64,000 nucleotides of DNA from Subsaxibacter sp. CAU 1640 (GTDB lineage Bacteria > Bacteroidota > Bacteroidia > Flavobacteriales > Flavobacteriaceae). The notes below the pieces were generated by a model, which was given only the letters and a program-made list of their open reading frames with translations, had not been told where the DNA came from and made no database searches. A program made the position numbers and the translations under genes. The stretch lies in the NCBI RefSeq assembly GCF_023156585.1, contig NZ_JALNMI010000004.1, forward strand, positions 262,753 through 326,752, in the 5' to 3' direction. Below, piece after piece: positions 53,375-63,429 of the stretch (the first letter of the stretch is position 1; each line of letters begins with the position of its first letter).

Positions 53375-53860
53375 CTAATTTAGGGAATTTTCTTCTTTCA
53401 TTTTAAAAAACACTATCAATCCAAAAATTATATACTCAATATATACTACAATAGAATTACATGTTCGATACAGTGGATTTTCTTTTAAATAATCATAGTA
53501 ATCGCTCATATTTTCCATACTCTTTTCCATTATATATTGGGTACCGTAAAAGGTATATATAAATTGAAATACATTAATCAAGAAGTATGTTGCAATTGAA
53601 ATTACCAATGCTTTCTTAATGGATTTCTTCAATGTTTCAAGGTTTTGAGAAGACCAAGTGAGAAATAGCAATGATACTATTATGAAAATTAAAAATGTAA
53701 GACTTTCGGTTATCCAGAAATTGAGTTTGGGTTCTATGTTCATTAAAAAATTAGCATCACGTATCATCACCTGCAATAAATATGCAAACGACAGAATACT
53801 TAAGGCACTAAAGGCTCCTAGCCCCAAGAAGCCAATCAATTGTTTATTATTCATAATCAA
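53375..53860 (-). CDS. Four-helix membrane protein, unknown function
   Basis: 161 residues with four hydrophobic helices at about 10-31, 49-68, 87-106 and 137-154. No recognised motif. It lies 24 bases upstream of the APC permease gene on the same strand and may be its partner. Confidence 0.68.
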   Translation of the reverse strand: MIMNNKQLIGFLGLGAFSALSILSFAYLLQVMIRDANFLMNIEPKLNFWITESLTFLIFIIVSLLFLTWSSQNLETLKKSIKKALVISIATYFLINVFQFIYTFYGTQYIMEKSMENMSDYYDYLKENPLYRTCNSIVVYIEYIIFGLIVFFKMKEENSLN

Positions 53861-53903
53861 TTAGTTTAAGATTAACCTATTAGTATGATTAAAAAGAAAT
53901 TAG

Positions 53904-55145
53904 TTACTTTTCTTTATAAAATACAGTTCCATCTTGGTTAGCGTAATAAAGAAAGTTGCCCGCTTGATCATAAAGACTGATGATATGTGTATTTGGATTG
54001 GTGTATTCGGCAAAAGACACAAAAGGCATGTACTGAAAGGTGCCACTAATTGCATATTCCTTTCCTCCAAAATTGTACATTTTGATGGTATAAACGTCAT
54101 CATTCAGTAAAATATAGCCATTGGCATGGATACCCTTAAAATCGGCTTGATAGATGGCGTCGTACTTTGACTCAATGATAAATTGTTCTTTTTTAGTGAG
54201 ATAGAGACCACGTTTAGTACCATCGAAAACCAATTTGGAATATGTAGGGTCTAATTGTTTAGTTTTTATAAATAGTGTGGATGGTTTGTAGCTGTCCCGG
54301 TCTTTCCGAAATTCGATGACATCCATGGTAATTTCAGATGCTGTAACTTTAGGTGCAGGAATCATTTCTCGATCAAAGTCTGGTACGGCAACCACATCAT
54401 TATAAATATCATAGTCGTTTCTCTGTGGTTCAACCTTGAAAGTACCTTCAAAGGTTTTGACAAATTTTTGGTCTTTGAGACCAATTTTTAGTTCATGCCC
54501 TTGGTTATTTGCATTGACATATTTAATGGTGGTTTCTTTAAGATGGTAAACCATGTATAAATCTACGAATTCAATGTCTTTGGCTTTGTTTATAAAAGTT
54601 GTAGTGAACGTACTCGTTTTTTTATCAAATAAAACAACAGAATACGTTTCGTCCTTATGAATAAGATATATAAGCTCTTGCGATAGTTTGTTATCCTTGT
54701 CAAAATCGCCAAGGACACTGGCATATTTATAAGTTTCATCAGATACCTTTTTACCATTAAAGTCATAAACATCCATCGCTTCAGGTGCAAAAGAATAATA
54801 TCCAGAACCTTTGCCCTGTGCCCTTGCCACAGCAATAATAACATCATTGGTGGGATAGTAACCAAAGTAGTTTTGGTCTTTCAAGAGTACTTTATCATTG
54901 ACAATCAATGCGGTTTTATAAGCATTATAAGAAGTATAGTTAAAACCAATAAAAAAATTTGGAATGTCTCCGAGTACGATGTGGTCGAACGTCGGCTGTA
55001 CCAACATTTTTCCTTCCTGTGTAGCGATGCCAAAATGGTCCGCAACTTTATATGGTACCAGGATTTGAGTAGCGGTTGTCTTATTTTGCGCAAAAGAAGA
55101 AACGGTAATTAATATGGATAGAAAAATGATTTTAAACGAGCTCAT
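53904..55145 (-). CDS. Exported protein with WG-like repeats
   Basis: 413 residues with a signal peptide ending VSSFAQ. Segments ATQEGKMLVQPTFDHIVLGD and TKKEQFIIESKYDAIYQADF have the pattern of WG/KWG repeats (a question of G-x-x-I-x-P-x-Y-D). Between them the protein is beta-rich. Its function is unknown. It stands alone upstream of the small membrane protein gene. Confidence 0.78.
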   Translation of the reverse strand: MSSFKIIFLSILITVSSFAQNKTTATQILVPYKVADHFGIATQEGKMLVQPTFDHIVLGDIPNFFIGFNYTSYNAYKTALIVNDKVLLKDQNYFGYYPTNDVIIAVARAQGKGSGYYSFAPEAMDVYDFNGKKVSDETYKYASVLGDFDKDNKLSQELIYLIHKDETYSVVLFDKKTSTFTTTFINKAKDIEFVDLYMVYHLKETTIKYVNANNQGHELKIGLKDQKFVKTFEGTFKVEPQRNDYDIYNDVVAVPDFDREMIPAPKVTASEITMDVIEFRKDRDSYKPSTLFIKTKQLDPTYSKLVFDGTKRGLYLTKKEQFIIESKYDAIYQADFKGIHANGYILLNDDVYTIKMYNFGGKEYAISGTFQYMPFVSFAEYTNPNTHIISLYDQAGNFLYYANQDGTVFYKEK

Positions 55146-55435
55146 ATAAAAATATTAAAAATGAGAAAGTAAATATAGATGATTTTAAGGATGATGGTCA
55201 ATGATATACACACAATTATATACAACCCGTAAAGGAATAATCTATTTTATTTTTTTTCAAAATTTGAAAGATTTCTTTGAATAAATGAACAATAAAAATG
55301 AGATAGTTAGCAGTAGTTTTCAAAAATAAACAAGAAATATTTACACTTTTATAAAACCGCTCTTTGGTTTTTTGCGTAAGCATCTGTAACAAGGTTTAAT
55401 TAACAACCGAAAATGTTTAACGTAAAACTACAGAT
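55146..55435. other. AT-rich intergenic region, nothing recognised
   Basis: About 290 bases between divergent genes hold no ORF or hairpin that I can support. No clear TAnnTTTG box was found for either neighbour. Confidence 0.6.
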
Positions 55436-56188
55436 ATGAAAGACAAAGTTTTAGAAAAGCAACCGCAACCAGAAGAAAACAAAAGACGCCAATTTCTCAA
55501 ATTGAGTGGTATGGCACTTGTGGGTACTGGATTGCTATACGCTTGTAGCAGTGACGATGATGGCTCTATGCCACCACCTACTCCAGGAGTTTTTGATTTG
55601 GGCGCTGGCAACGTAGGTATTTTGAATTATGCTTACGCTTTAGAGCAATTAGAAGCTGCATTTTATACGCAGGTATTAGCAGGTTCTTACTGGATGAATG
55701 CTCCAGCCAATGAGAAACAAATTTTAGAAGATTTATATAACCATGAGGTTATTCACAGAGAATTTTTCAAAACAGCTCTGAACTCTGTAGTATCATCAGA
55801 TATGGTGCTTCCTACAGTAGAGTTTGATTTTTCAAGTGTGAATTTTTCAGATAGAGCTTCCGTATTGGGCGTAGCCAAAATATTGGAAGACACTGGTGTT
55901 TCTGCCTATAATGGTGCAGGAAAATTGATAAATGTAAGTGATGCTTCTGGTGTAACTTACTTGACCCTTGCCGGAAAAATAGTTTCGGTCGAAGCACGAC
56001 ACGCTGCAGCCATTAGGGATTTATTGAATCCTGGTTCAGCTGATTTCGCGGGAGATGATATTTTAATAGGTTTAGGTACTGCACCTGCCTTTGATAAAGC
56101 AACTCCTCCAGCCGATGTATTGCAGGCTGTAGCCGCTACAGGTTTTGTGGTAACTCCGTTTACTGCCAATAACCTTCCTACATCGTAA
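55436..56188 (+). CDS. Tat-exported ferritin-like lipoprotein
   Basis: 250 residues. The leader has a twin-arginine motif KRRQFLK at 16-22 and a lipobox-like LLYAC at Cys37. The ferritin-like domain (about 60-200) keeps di-iron ligands: EQLE (Glu70/73), NHEVIH (Glu104, His107), LEDTG (Glu151) and EARH (Glu186, His189). It resembles the DUF4439/dessication-related (Ferritin_2) group. The Tat signal fits export after cofactor insertion. A close relative follows 30 bases later. Confidence 0.86.
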   Translation: MKDKVLEKQPQPEENKRRQFLKLSGMALVGTGLLYACSSDDDGSMPPPTPGVFDLGAGNVGILNYAYALEQLEAAFYTQVLAGSYWMNAPANEKQILEDLYNHEVIHREFFKTALNSVVSSDMVLPTVEFDFSSVNFSDRASVLGVAKILEDTGVSAYNGAGKLINVSDASGVTYLTLAGKIVSVEARHAAAIRDLLNPGSADFAGDDILIGLGTAPAFDKATPPADVLQAVAATGFVVTPFTANNLPTS

Positions 56189-56218
56189 ATCTAATTTCTA
56201 ATTTCTAAAACCATTATT

Positions 56219-57046
56219 ATGAATTTTTTAAAATTTCTAGATACACTCTCTGACAAAGACCTTTTAAACGAAAAAAGTTCGCGTAGAGATTCCTTTGACA
56301 TGTTCAAGACATTAGGTAAAGGCGCAGCTCTTGCCTCCATTCCGTTTGGTTTGGCAGCTATTAGTACAAAAACGAAAGCCGCAACAAAAAGCATGGCATA
56401 TGCCGCTGAAATGGCTGATGAGATGGATGTACTCAACTTCGCTTTAACCCTAGAATATCTTGAAAGAAGCTTTTATCAGCAAGGATTAGATGCCGCAGGA
56501 TTGATTCCGTCATCTGACCAAGCTGTATTTGCAAAAATATCACAACATGAGGATGCACACGTCGATTTCTTAGTAACTGCATTAGGCAGTAATGCTGTGG
56601 CAGAACCTACTTTTGATTTTACAGGTGCACCTGGTGGACTTAACCTAGACCCTTTTGGGGATTATCCAACATTTATGGCACTTGCACAAGGATTTGAGGA
56701 TACTGGTGTGCGTGCCTACAAAGGTCAAGCAGGAGCACTTGCCAATGACAATGCCCTATTGGAATATGCACTGCAAATCCATTCTGTTGAGGCTCGACAT
56801 GCTTCACAAGTACGACGAATGAGAGGTGAAAAAGGATGGATTACACAAAGCAATAATACATTGCCTACTGAATTTGCTGCAATTTATGGTGGTTCTACCC
56901 CAGAATCGAACACAACTCAAGGTGGCGTAAATTTAAGTGGAATGTTTGGACAGTTTGGTGGTGACGCTGCTGTAACAGAGGCCTTTGATGAACCATTGAC
57001 AATGAATGAAGTGCTTACGATAGCCAGTATTTTTATTGTTAGTTAG
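56219..57046 (+). CDS. Second Tat-type ferritin-like protein
   Basis: 275 residues. A twin-arginine motif SSRRDSFDMFK at about 20-30 precedes a hydrophobic stretch GAALASIPFGLAAI. The same ligand pattern is kept: LEYLERSFY, QHEDAHVDF, FEDTGVRAY and SVEARHASQ. It is a paralogue of the upstream gene and shares its transcript, closed by a terminator. Confidence 0.86.
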   Translation: MNFLKFLDTLSDKDLLNEKSSRRDSFDMFKTLGKGAALASIPFGLAAISTKTKAATKSMAYAAEMADEMDVLNFALTLEYLERSFYQQGLDAAGLIPSSDQAVFAKISQHEDAHVDFLVTALGSNAVAEPTFDFTGAPGGLNLDPFGDYPTFMALAQGFEDTGVRAYKGQAGALANDNALLEYALQIHSVEARHASQVRRMRGEKGWITQSNNTLPTEFAAIYGGSTPESNTTQGGVNLSGMFGQFGGDAAVTEAFDEPLTMNEVLTIASIFIVS

Positions 57047-57071
57047 CCTAATGGTTCCCCTCTAACAACAG

Positions 57072-57102
57072 AAATCCGTCGAGAAATTGACGGATTTTTT
57101 TT
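57072..57102 (+). terminator. Terminator of the ferritin-like pair
   Basis: A perfect 9-bp stem AAATCCGTC/GACGGATTT with an 8-base loop is followed by eight T residues. It lies 25 bases after the stop at 57046. Confidence 0.9.
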
Positions 57103-57189
57103 GTTTATGAATTTAGCAAATGCATACATATTAACCAATAATCGATGAATGCTTAAAATTCCATATATTCGTTACGCTAATCCTTCCTT

Positions 57190-58659
57190 ATGAATACATC
57201 TAGACGCATTGGTTTTGTATTAGGTCCGTTATTGTTTGTCCTGATTTTATTGTTTTTTAAACCAGAAGGGCTTTCTCCTGAAGCTCGTGCCGTGCTTGCA
57301 TCTACCGCTTGGATTGCCGTTTGGTGGATTACGGAAGCCATTCCTATTGCTGTGACAGCGTTGTTACCGATAGTTTTGTTTCCATTGACTGGAGGCTTGG
57401 GATTGAATGATACTACGAGTGCCTTTGGGCATAAATATGTCTTTCTTTATATGGGTGGATTTATCATTGCCATCGCTATTGAGAAGTGGAATTTGCATAG
57501 AAGAATTGCCCTGAACATTATACACGTCATCGGTTCTGATATCAAGAAAATCATCCTCGGGTTTATGGTAGCCACTGCCTTTTTGAGTATGTGGATCAGT
57601 AATACGGCAACTTCTGTGATGATGTTACCTATTGGTATCGCCATCATAACCCAATTAAAGGACAACCCAGCTACCGTAGAAAACGAAACACAGTTGTTCG
57701 GAAAAGCGTTAATGCTTGCCATTGCTTATAGTTCGTCCATAGGCGGTATCGCAACTTTGATTGGAACACCACCAAATCTTGTCTTGGCTGGCGTGGTGCT
57801 TGATACCTATGATTATGAGATTACCTTTTTGCAGTGGTTTATGTTTGGCTTTCCGATTGCTGTCATACTTCTATTCTTATGTTGGAAATATTTGACAACT
57901 TATGCCTTCAGTTTTAAACAGAAAGAATTTCCCGGCGGCAAACAGGAAATAATGCGTCTAAAATGCGCCTTAGGCAAAGTGAGTTATGAGGAAAAAATGG
58001 TGGCTTTGGTATTTGGAACAACTGCTTTTTTCTGGATAACCCGCTCGTTGTTGTTTGATAAGTTGTTGCCAGGATTGGATGATACCATCATTGCGATTGT
58101 TTTTGCAATAGTTCTTTTTTTAATTCCATCAAAAGAAAAAAAAGTAAAACTGATGGATTGGGATGATGCCGTAAAACTGCCTTGGGGAATTATTTTGCTG
58201 TTTGGAGGTGGTATGGCACTTGCCAACGGATTCGAAAGTAGTGGTTTGGCACAATGGCTGGGCAACCAGATGACCACCTTTGCAGGAGTGACCACTATTT
58301 TATTGATTCTATTATTGATTGCTGCGGTGAATTTCTTAACTGAAATAACATCCAATCTTGCCACGACCGCTATGTTGCTACCTGTCCTCGCTCCTATGGC
58401 TTTGACGGTTGATATCCATCCGTTTGTGTTGATGGTGGGTGCTGCAGTTGCTGCAAGTTGTGCTTTTATGTTACCTGTTGCAACGCCGCCAAACGCAGTG
58501 GTATTTGGTTCTGGTTATTTACGTATTCCCGATATGGTACGTAAAGGTTTTGTGATGAATATTGTCTCCATTATTATCCTGACGGCATTTGTATATTTTG
58601 TGTTGCCAATGCTGTGGGATTTGGTAGTTGAGGGTTTTCCGGAGGAGTTGAGAGGTTAG
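57190..58659 (+). CDS. DASS/SLC13 family sodium-coupled carboxylate transporter
   Basis: 489 residues with about twelve helices. Family signatures are STAWIAVWWITEAIPIAVTALLP (in parts), SNTATSVMMLPIG and TEITSNLATTAMLLPVLAPM, with PVATPPNAVVFGSGY in the last third. The family imports di- and tricarboxylates or sulfate with sodium. It is a single gene; its stop codon TAG lies inside the first unit of a 7-base repeat. Confidence 0.93.
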   Translation: MNTSRRIGFVLGPLLFVLILLFFKPEGLSPEARAVLASTAWIAVWWITEAIPIAVTALLPIVLFPLTGGLGLNDTTSAFGHKYVFLYMGGFIIAIAIEKWNLHRRIALNIIHVIGSDIKKIILGFMVATAFLSMWISNTATSVMMLPIGIAIITQLKDNPATVENETQLFGKALMLAIAYSSSIGGIATLIGTPPNLVLAGVVLDTYDYEITFLQWFMFGFPIAVILLFLCWKYLTTYAFSFKQKEFPGGKQEIMRLKCALGKVSYEEKMVALVFGTTAFFWITRSLLFDKLLPGLDDTIIAIVFAIVLFLIPSKEKKVKLMDWDDAVKLPWGIILLFGGGMALANGFESSGLAQWLGNQMTTFAGVTTILLILLLIAAVNFLTEITSNLATTAMLLPVLAPMALTVDIHPFVLMVGAAVAASCAFMLPVATPPNAVVFGSGYLRIPDMVRKGFVMNIVSIIILTAFVYFVLPMLWDLVVEGFPEELRG

Positions 58660-58698
58660 ACGGTAGACGGTAGACGGTAGACGGTAGACGGTAGACGG
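58657..58698. repeat. Six perfect copies of the heptamer TAGACGG
   Basis: Six identical 7-base units TAGACGG run from 58657 to 58698 between the convergent DASS gene and the hydrolase gene. The first unit supplies the TAG stop of the DASS gene. It is a simple-sequence repeat prone to slippage. Confidence 0.95.
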
Positions 58699-58706
58699 TA
58701 ACAAAA

Positions 58707-59669
58707 CTAATTGTTCTTCACTACAAATTCCAGAGCTCGTTTTTCATTATAATAGACGTTCTTCTTATCAATAAATCCTACGTGTCCGCCGTGTTTTGGC
58801 ATTTCTAGATAGAGATTAGTATTTTCTTTAGCGGCTTTTACTGGATAACATTCAGGTGATAGAAAAGAGTCATTGAGCGCATTAATGATGAGCGTCGGCA
58901 CCTTAATGTTTGGAAGAAATTGAAGGCTGCTGCTCTTTTCATAATAGTCGAAAGCATCTGTAAATCCGTGCGCCTTGGAGGTATAAACATTATCAAAGTC
59001 GATTAACGCCTTGATTTTATTGATGTCTTCTTGGGTGACCATTTCTGGGAATTGTTGATGTTTGACTTTCAGTTTTCCTTTGAGATGCCGTTTGAAACGT
59101 TCGTGATACAAAATGTTCTTGAAACTGTGAAGGGCATCCGAAGAACCTTTTAAATAGCAAGGCACAGAAACAGCGATGCCGGCTTTTATTTGAGAAGGAA
59201 GCTGTTCTCTCTCTCCTAAATATTTCAAAACAACATTACCGCCAAGACTGAAACCTTTCAGATAAATTTCATCATAATTTTTAGAAGAAAGAATGTGATG
59301 AATGACTTCATCCAAATCTTCCGTAGCACCAGAATGATACGATTGAAACTTGGTGTTTTCTTCGCCACTACAGCCTCTGAAATTTACACATACCGCATCA
59401 ATTTGATTATTATTGAACAATTTTGCTGTGCCTGTCATATAAGGTCGCTGTGAATCGCCTTCGAGTCCGTGTAAGATGATGATAAGTTTGTCTGACTTCT
59501 CTTTTGAAAAACTCCAATCCAAATCCAAGAAATCTCCATCTGACAATGTCAGGCGTTCACGTTCTTGATTGACGCCACTCACCCGTCTTACCAAACCTGA
59601 ATAAACGGTGGATACAAAGCCATTTTTGAAGCCGATGGGTGGTTTGTAAGTTGAGTCTAAAATTGGCAT
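58707..59669 (-). CDS. YheT-like alpha/beta hydrolase
   Basis: 320 residues. The oxyanion region LIIILHGLEGDSQRPYM, the nucleophile elbow LKGFSLGGNVVLKYLGE (GxSxGG) and the C-terminal MPKHGGHVGF (catalytic His) match the AB-hydrolase YheT/YbgG-like family. The substrate is unknown. It is the last gene of the minus unit tilS-ade-hydrolase, 12 bases after ade. Confidence 0.9.
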   Translation of the reverse strand: MPILDSTYKPPIGFKNGFVSTVYSGLVRRVSGVNQERERLTLSDGDFLDLDWSFSKEKSDKLIIILHGLEGDSQRPYMTGTAKLFNNNQIDAVCVNFRGCSGEENTKFQSYHSGATEDLDEVIHHILSSKNYDEIYLKGFSLGGNVVLKYLGEREQLPSQIKAGIAVSVPCYLKGSSDALHSFKNILYHERFKRHLKGKLKVKHQQFPEMVTQEDINKIKALIDFDNVYTSKAHGFTDAFDYYEKSSSLQFLPNIKVPTLIINALNDSFLSPECYPVKAAKENTNLYLEMPKHGGHVGFIDKKNVYYNEKRALEFVVKNN

Positions 59670-59681
59670 TTATAGTTTCTA

Positions 59682-61304
59682 TTAATCAATAGTTACTGAT
59701 GTGAATTTAAAGTCTTTTCCGTTGAACAAGCCTTTATCGCTCAACTTCAAAGATGGGATGACCAACAATGCCATAAACGATAATGTCATATATGGTGCAT
59801 TGAGTTGACTGCCTAACTGCTTCGCCATTTTGTCGAGCTCGGCGTATTGTTTTCCAATAGTTTCTCCATCTTGGTCACTCATAATACCTGCAACTGGGAG
59901 CGGAACCACTTTTTCTTCTTTTTCCGAAACTGCACAAATGCCACCTTTGTTTTCAATAATGAGATTGACGGCTTTGCAAATCATTTCGTCAGACACACCC
60001 ACAGCAATAATATTATGCGAATCGTGCCCAACCGATGACGCAATAGCACCTTGCTTTAATCCGAAGTTTTTGATAAACGCAATGGCTGGTGGCGCATTAT
60101 TGTAGCGATTGACAACGGATATCTTTAGAATATCTTTCTCAACATTGGAAACCAGATTGCCATCCACAATTAAACTATCCAGTTTCAACTCATTCGTTAC
60201 CAATTGACCTTCCAAGGCTTCGATGACGCGTATTTGTTTTGCTTCAGATTCAAACCTGAAATCGGACACTTGTTTTTTATCACAGTTGAAATTATTCAGA
60301 TTATTGAATTCTACTGTTTTGATGAATGATGTTCCGTTATTAAAAACCAACTCACCGTCAATGTACGTTTGAATCGTTTTGAACTGTTTTAAATCTTCTA
60401 CAACAATAAAATCAGCGGCATCACCGACTTGAAGCTGCCCAACCTCAAGGTTATAATGTTTGACAGGGTTAATGCAGGCCATTTGAAGCACTTTATAAAC
60501 ATCGATACCTTTTGCCACAGCTCTTGCGCAAAGGTTATTAATGTGATGCAACATCAAATCATCAGGGTGTTTGTCGTCACTGCAAAACATCATACGTTCA
60601 AAATGCTCCGGAATCAAATCGGCCAACGCTTCAAAATTCTTGGCTGCACTACCCTCTCGAATCAGGACTTTCATCCCTTTTTGTAGCTTCTCCAGGCCTT
60701 CTTCATAGGTAAAACATTCGTGGTCAGTTGAAATGCCAGAATTGATATATTTGGTAATGTCGTCACCTCGCAATCCAGGAGCGTGACCATCCACAGGTTT
60801 GTTGAAATGTTTTGCCCAAGCGATTTTTTTCATCACTTCTTCATCTTCAAACAACACGCCTGGATAGTTCATTAGTTCTGCCAGATATTTGATTTCGGGA
60901 TTTTCAAGCAGCTGTTTGATACCATCAGAATCAATCGTTGCACCAGCCGATTCAAAACTGGTAGCTGGAACACAAGATGGCGCACCGAAATTGAATTTAA
61001 ACGGCACCTTATTGCCATTGTCAATCATAAACTCAACGCCTTCGATACCCAAAACATTGGCGATTTCGTGAGGGTCGGAAACCGTTGCGACCGTTCCGTG
61101 AGTGACTGCCAACTTTGCAAATTCGCTCGGCACCAACATCGAACTTTCTATATGGATGTGCGCGTCTACAAAACCTGGAAGGATAAAATGGTCAACGTTA
61201 TGGTCTTTTTCCTTAATTGATGAAATCTTTCCGTTTTCAATGCTGATTTCACCTTTATAAATGCGTCCGTTTGGAATATCGACAATTTGACCTTGTAGAA
61301 CCAT
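59682..61304 (-). CDS. ade: Adenine deaminase
   Basis: 540 residues, normal for the bacterial enzyme. The amidohydrolase motif [20 protein letters not shown], then [25 protein letters not shown] and the C-terminal VSDQDGE-type region are visible. It converts adenine to hypoxanthine in purine salvage. It begins on the base next to the end of tilS. Confidence 0.95.
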   Translation of the reverse strand: MVLQGQIVDIPNGRIYKGEISIENGKISSIKEKDHNVDHFILPGFVDAHIHIESSMLVPSEFAKLAVTHGTVATVSDPHEIANVLGIEGVEFMIDNGNKVPFKFNFGAPSCVPATSFESAGATIDSDGIKQLLENPEIKYLAELMNYPGVLFEDEEVMKKIAWAKHFNKPVDGHAPGLRGDDITKYINSGISTDHECFTYEEGLEKLQKGMKVLIREGSAAKNFEALADLIPEHFERMMFCSDDKHPDDLMLHHINNLCARAVAKGIDVYKVLQMACINPVKHYNLEVGQLQVGDAADFIVVEDLKQFKTIQTYIDGELVFNNGTSFIKTVEFNNLNNFNCDKKQVSDFRFESEAKQIRVIEALEGQLVTNELKLDSLIVDGNLVSNVEKDILKISVVNRYNNAPPAIAFIKNFGLKQGAIASSVGHDSHNIIAVGVSDEMICKAVNLIIENKGGICAVSEKEEKVVPLPVAGIMSDQDGETIGKQYAELDKMAKQLGSQLNAPYMTLSFMALLVIPSLKLSDKGLFNGKDFKFTSVTID

Positions 61305-62615
61305 TTATTGCAATGTGATTTTTAGAAGTTTATTGGTGTTTTGTTTTACTTTGAAACGCTCGTCAGCTCTCATACCTATAATCCAAACAATCGTTGAATC
61401 CGAAGAAAGCACATACACTTTTTCTTTATCAAGCCTCGACAATTTTTCATCCTTTAGATATTTGCTCACTTTCTTTTTGCCTTTCATTCCGATGGGATGG
61501 AAATAATCGCCATCCTCCCATTTACGGATTGTCAACGGGTATTTCAAAGTTTCGGCATCGACCAAAATTGTATTTTTTTCTGTTTTGAAGATGGCATCGG
61601 CTTCGTCAAAAAATAGAATTCCGAGAGGTGTTTCAACCGTTTTATCTTCTTTGAAAATTTGAATTTCATCAGTTTCTTCTTCAGAATTGATAGCACTCAA
61701 CAACAAATAATCCCGATTTCTTAACAACCGATGAGTATCGGAAAAGACCTGTTTGCCAGTTTGCGCATCCAAAAGCCCAACCACATCATTCCATTCGGTA
61801 AAGTTGAAATCTTTCAACAGCTCATAGAGATAAGCTTTCGGATTGGAAAGTTTTTTTATTTTTTTGACATCCAATTTAATTAAATCATCATCAACAGAAA
61901 TAACTTTCTTCTGTGCTCTAATCAGCGAATCATCCACCAATTGTTGTGCATCCTGTAGATTGGAAATCGTTGTTTTGAAGTTCTGAAGCAGTTGCGGATT
62001 CATCTGTTTCAAAGTCGGAATAATGTCGTGACGCAGTTTGTTACGCAAGTATTTTTTGGAGGCATTGCTGCTATCCTCTCTCCATTCAATTTTGTTTCCG
62101 ATGGCATAGACTTCTAGGTCTTCCCTTGAAAACGGCAATAGTGGCCTAACGACATTGTCATTCACTTCGGGAATGCCTGTCAAACCTTCCAGTCCTGTAC
62201 CACGAGTAAAATTGATTAAAAAGGTTTCCAGATTATCATCGGCGTGATGTGCCGTGAGAATGTAATCAAAATCCAATTGCTGTGAGAGCTGCTGAAACCA
62301 ATCGTAACGCAACTCGCGTGCAGCTACTTGAATAGATACTTTATGCTTTTTTGCGAATTCTTCAGTTTCAAAACTTTCGATGAAGACTTCCAAGTCCAAA
62401 TCTTCTGCCAAATCGAGCACAAAAGCTTCATCAGCATCACTTTCAGCAGCGCGTAGGTTGAAATTGCAATGCGCCAAAGCGAAATTCAATGCTGATGTTT
62501 TACACAAATGCGCCAACACCACGCTGTCCAATCCACCGGAAATGGCAATGAGCAATTTTCCCTTAAACAGAAAAGGCAAATTGAGATTGAGATGGTTCTG
62601 AAACGCTGAAAGCAT
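61305..62615 (-). CDS. tilS: tRNA(Ile)-lysidine synthetase
   Basis: 436 residues. The PP-loop SGGLDSVV stands at 26-33, with HHADDNLETFLINFTRGTGLEGL and the C-terminal KWEDGDYFHPIGMKGKKKVSKYL domain also typical. It modifies C34 of tRNA-Ile2 to lysidine so that it reads AUA. It leads the minus-strand unit tilS-ade-hydrolase. Confidence 0.96.
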   Translation of the reverse strand: MLSAFQNHLNLNLPFLFKGKLLIAISGGLDSVVLAHLCKTSALNFALAHCNFNLRAAESDADEAFVLDLAEDLDLEVFIESFETEEFAKKHKVSIQVAARELRYDWFQQLSQQLDFDYILTAHHADDNLETFLINFTRGTGLEGLTGIPEVNDNVVRPLLPFSREDLEVYAIGNKIEWREDSSNASKKYLRNKLRHDIIPTLKQMNPQLLQNFKTTISNLQDAQQLVDDSLIRAQKKVISVDDDLIKLDVKKIKKLSNPKAYLYELLKDFNFTEWNDVVGLLDAQTGKQVFSDTHRLLRNRDYLLLSAINSEEETDEIQIFKEDKTVETPLGILFFDEADAIFKTEKNTILVDAETLKYPLTIRKWEDGDYFHPIGMKGKKKVSKYLKDEKLSRLDKEKVYVLSSDSTIVWIIGMRADERFKVKQNTNKLLKITLQ

Positions 62616-62690
62616 GGCTTAAAGATACAATTTTGGCGGTTTTATGGTATCAGTCTATTCAATTTATCATCAGGCATATGTTTTAAATAA

Positions 62691-62711
62691 ACGGAATATT
62701 CCGTAACTTTA
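62691..62711 (+). promoter_or_regulatory. 14-bp palindrome joined to a -7 box
   Basis: ACGGAATATTCCGT (62691-62704) is a perfect palindrome. Its last base is the first base of TAACTTTA (62704-62711), one base from TAnnTTTG. The ATG of the sigma-like gene follows at 62728 or 62737. Position makes it a good candidate operator; that role is inference. Confidence 0.5.
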
Positions 62712-62736
62712 AGAGCAGGACATAAAGATGCAGCTT

Positions 62737-63429
62737 ATGGAACAAACAGCGCAATCCAATGAAAGGTCCATTAAAAAGGACTATGACAAAAAGGTACTTT
62801 CGGTGGTGCAACACCTTCATCCTTATGTAAAACAACGCCTTCACGTTGCCGAAAGTGTCGGTATTCTTCCAAAAAATCTTTATTGTTCCAACGGAGTTAT
62901 TGACGATTGCATCATCAAGTTATACGAGAAAGGTTTCAATCCTGACGCCGATGTCAAGCACATCAAACTGCAACTATTTTCAACCGTTGATGATTATCTT
63001 GAGGAGTTGTTTGTAAAAGAGGCATATCATAAAAACACAATCAGCACTAATCGATTGCTGAAGGAAGAACTGCATCGCTTGGAAGAATCGTTTACCATTG
63101 ATGCCGAGGAAGACTATTTGATGCTGGAACAATTGGATGATATTTCCTATCACCAACACGGCCACGATTACGAGGTGTTTGTCTATGACGACCATAACAG
63201 TAGGATTTTAAATGAATTGGATTTGGAAGCGTCCACACAGCTCAACAACCGAAAAACCATCAGTAAGTTTTACAATTGGCTACCGATACGTGTAGCTAAT
63301 ATTGTGGACTTATACACGTTTGGGAAATTGGATTATAAGGACATTGCCAAAATCAAGCACATTGAAGTTAAGCGTGTTGAACGGATTTTAAAACAAGTCA
63401 AGAAAGGATTTCGCTCACATCTAGAATAG
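62737..63429 (+). CDS. Sigma-70-like protein of unclear function
   Basis: 230 residues from the second ATG (MEQTAQSNERSIKKDYDKKV); an ATG three codons earlier is also possible. The C-terminus FGKLDYKDIAKIKHIEVKRVERILKQVKKGF (in parts) has the look of a sigma region 4 HTH. The N-terminal part is helical with only faint similarity to region 2. It overlaps the convergent chorismate-enzyme gene by 9 bases. Confidence 0.7.
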   Translation: MEQTAQSNERSIKKDYDKKVLSVVQHLHPYVKQRLHVAESVGILPKNLYCSNGVIDDCIIKLYEKGFNPDADVKHIKLQLFSTVDDYLEELFVKEAYHKNTISTNRLLKEELHRLEESFTIDAEEDYLMLEQLDDISYHQHGHDYEVFVYDDHNSRILNELDLEASTQLNNRKTISKFYNWLPIRVANIVDLYTFGKLDYKDIAKIKHIEVKRVERILKQVKKGFRSHLE

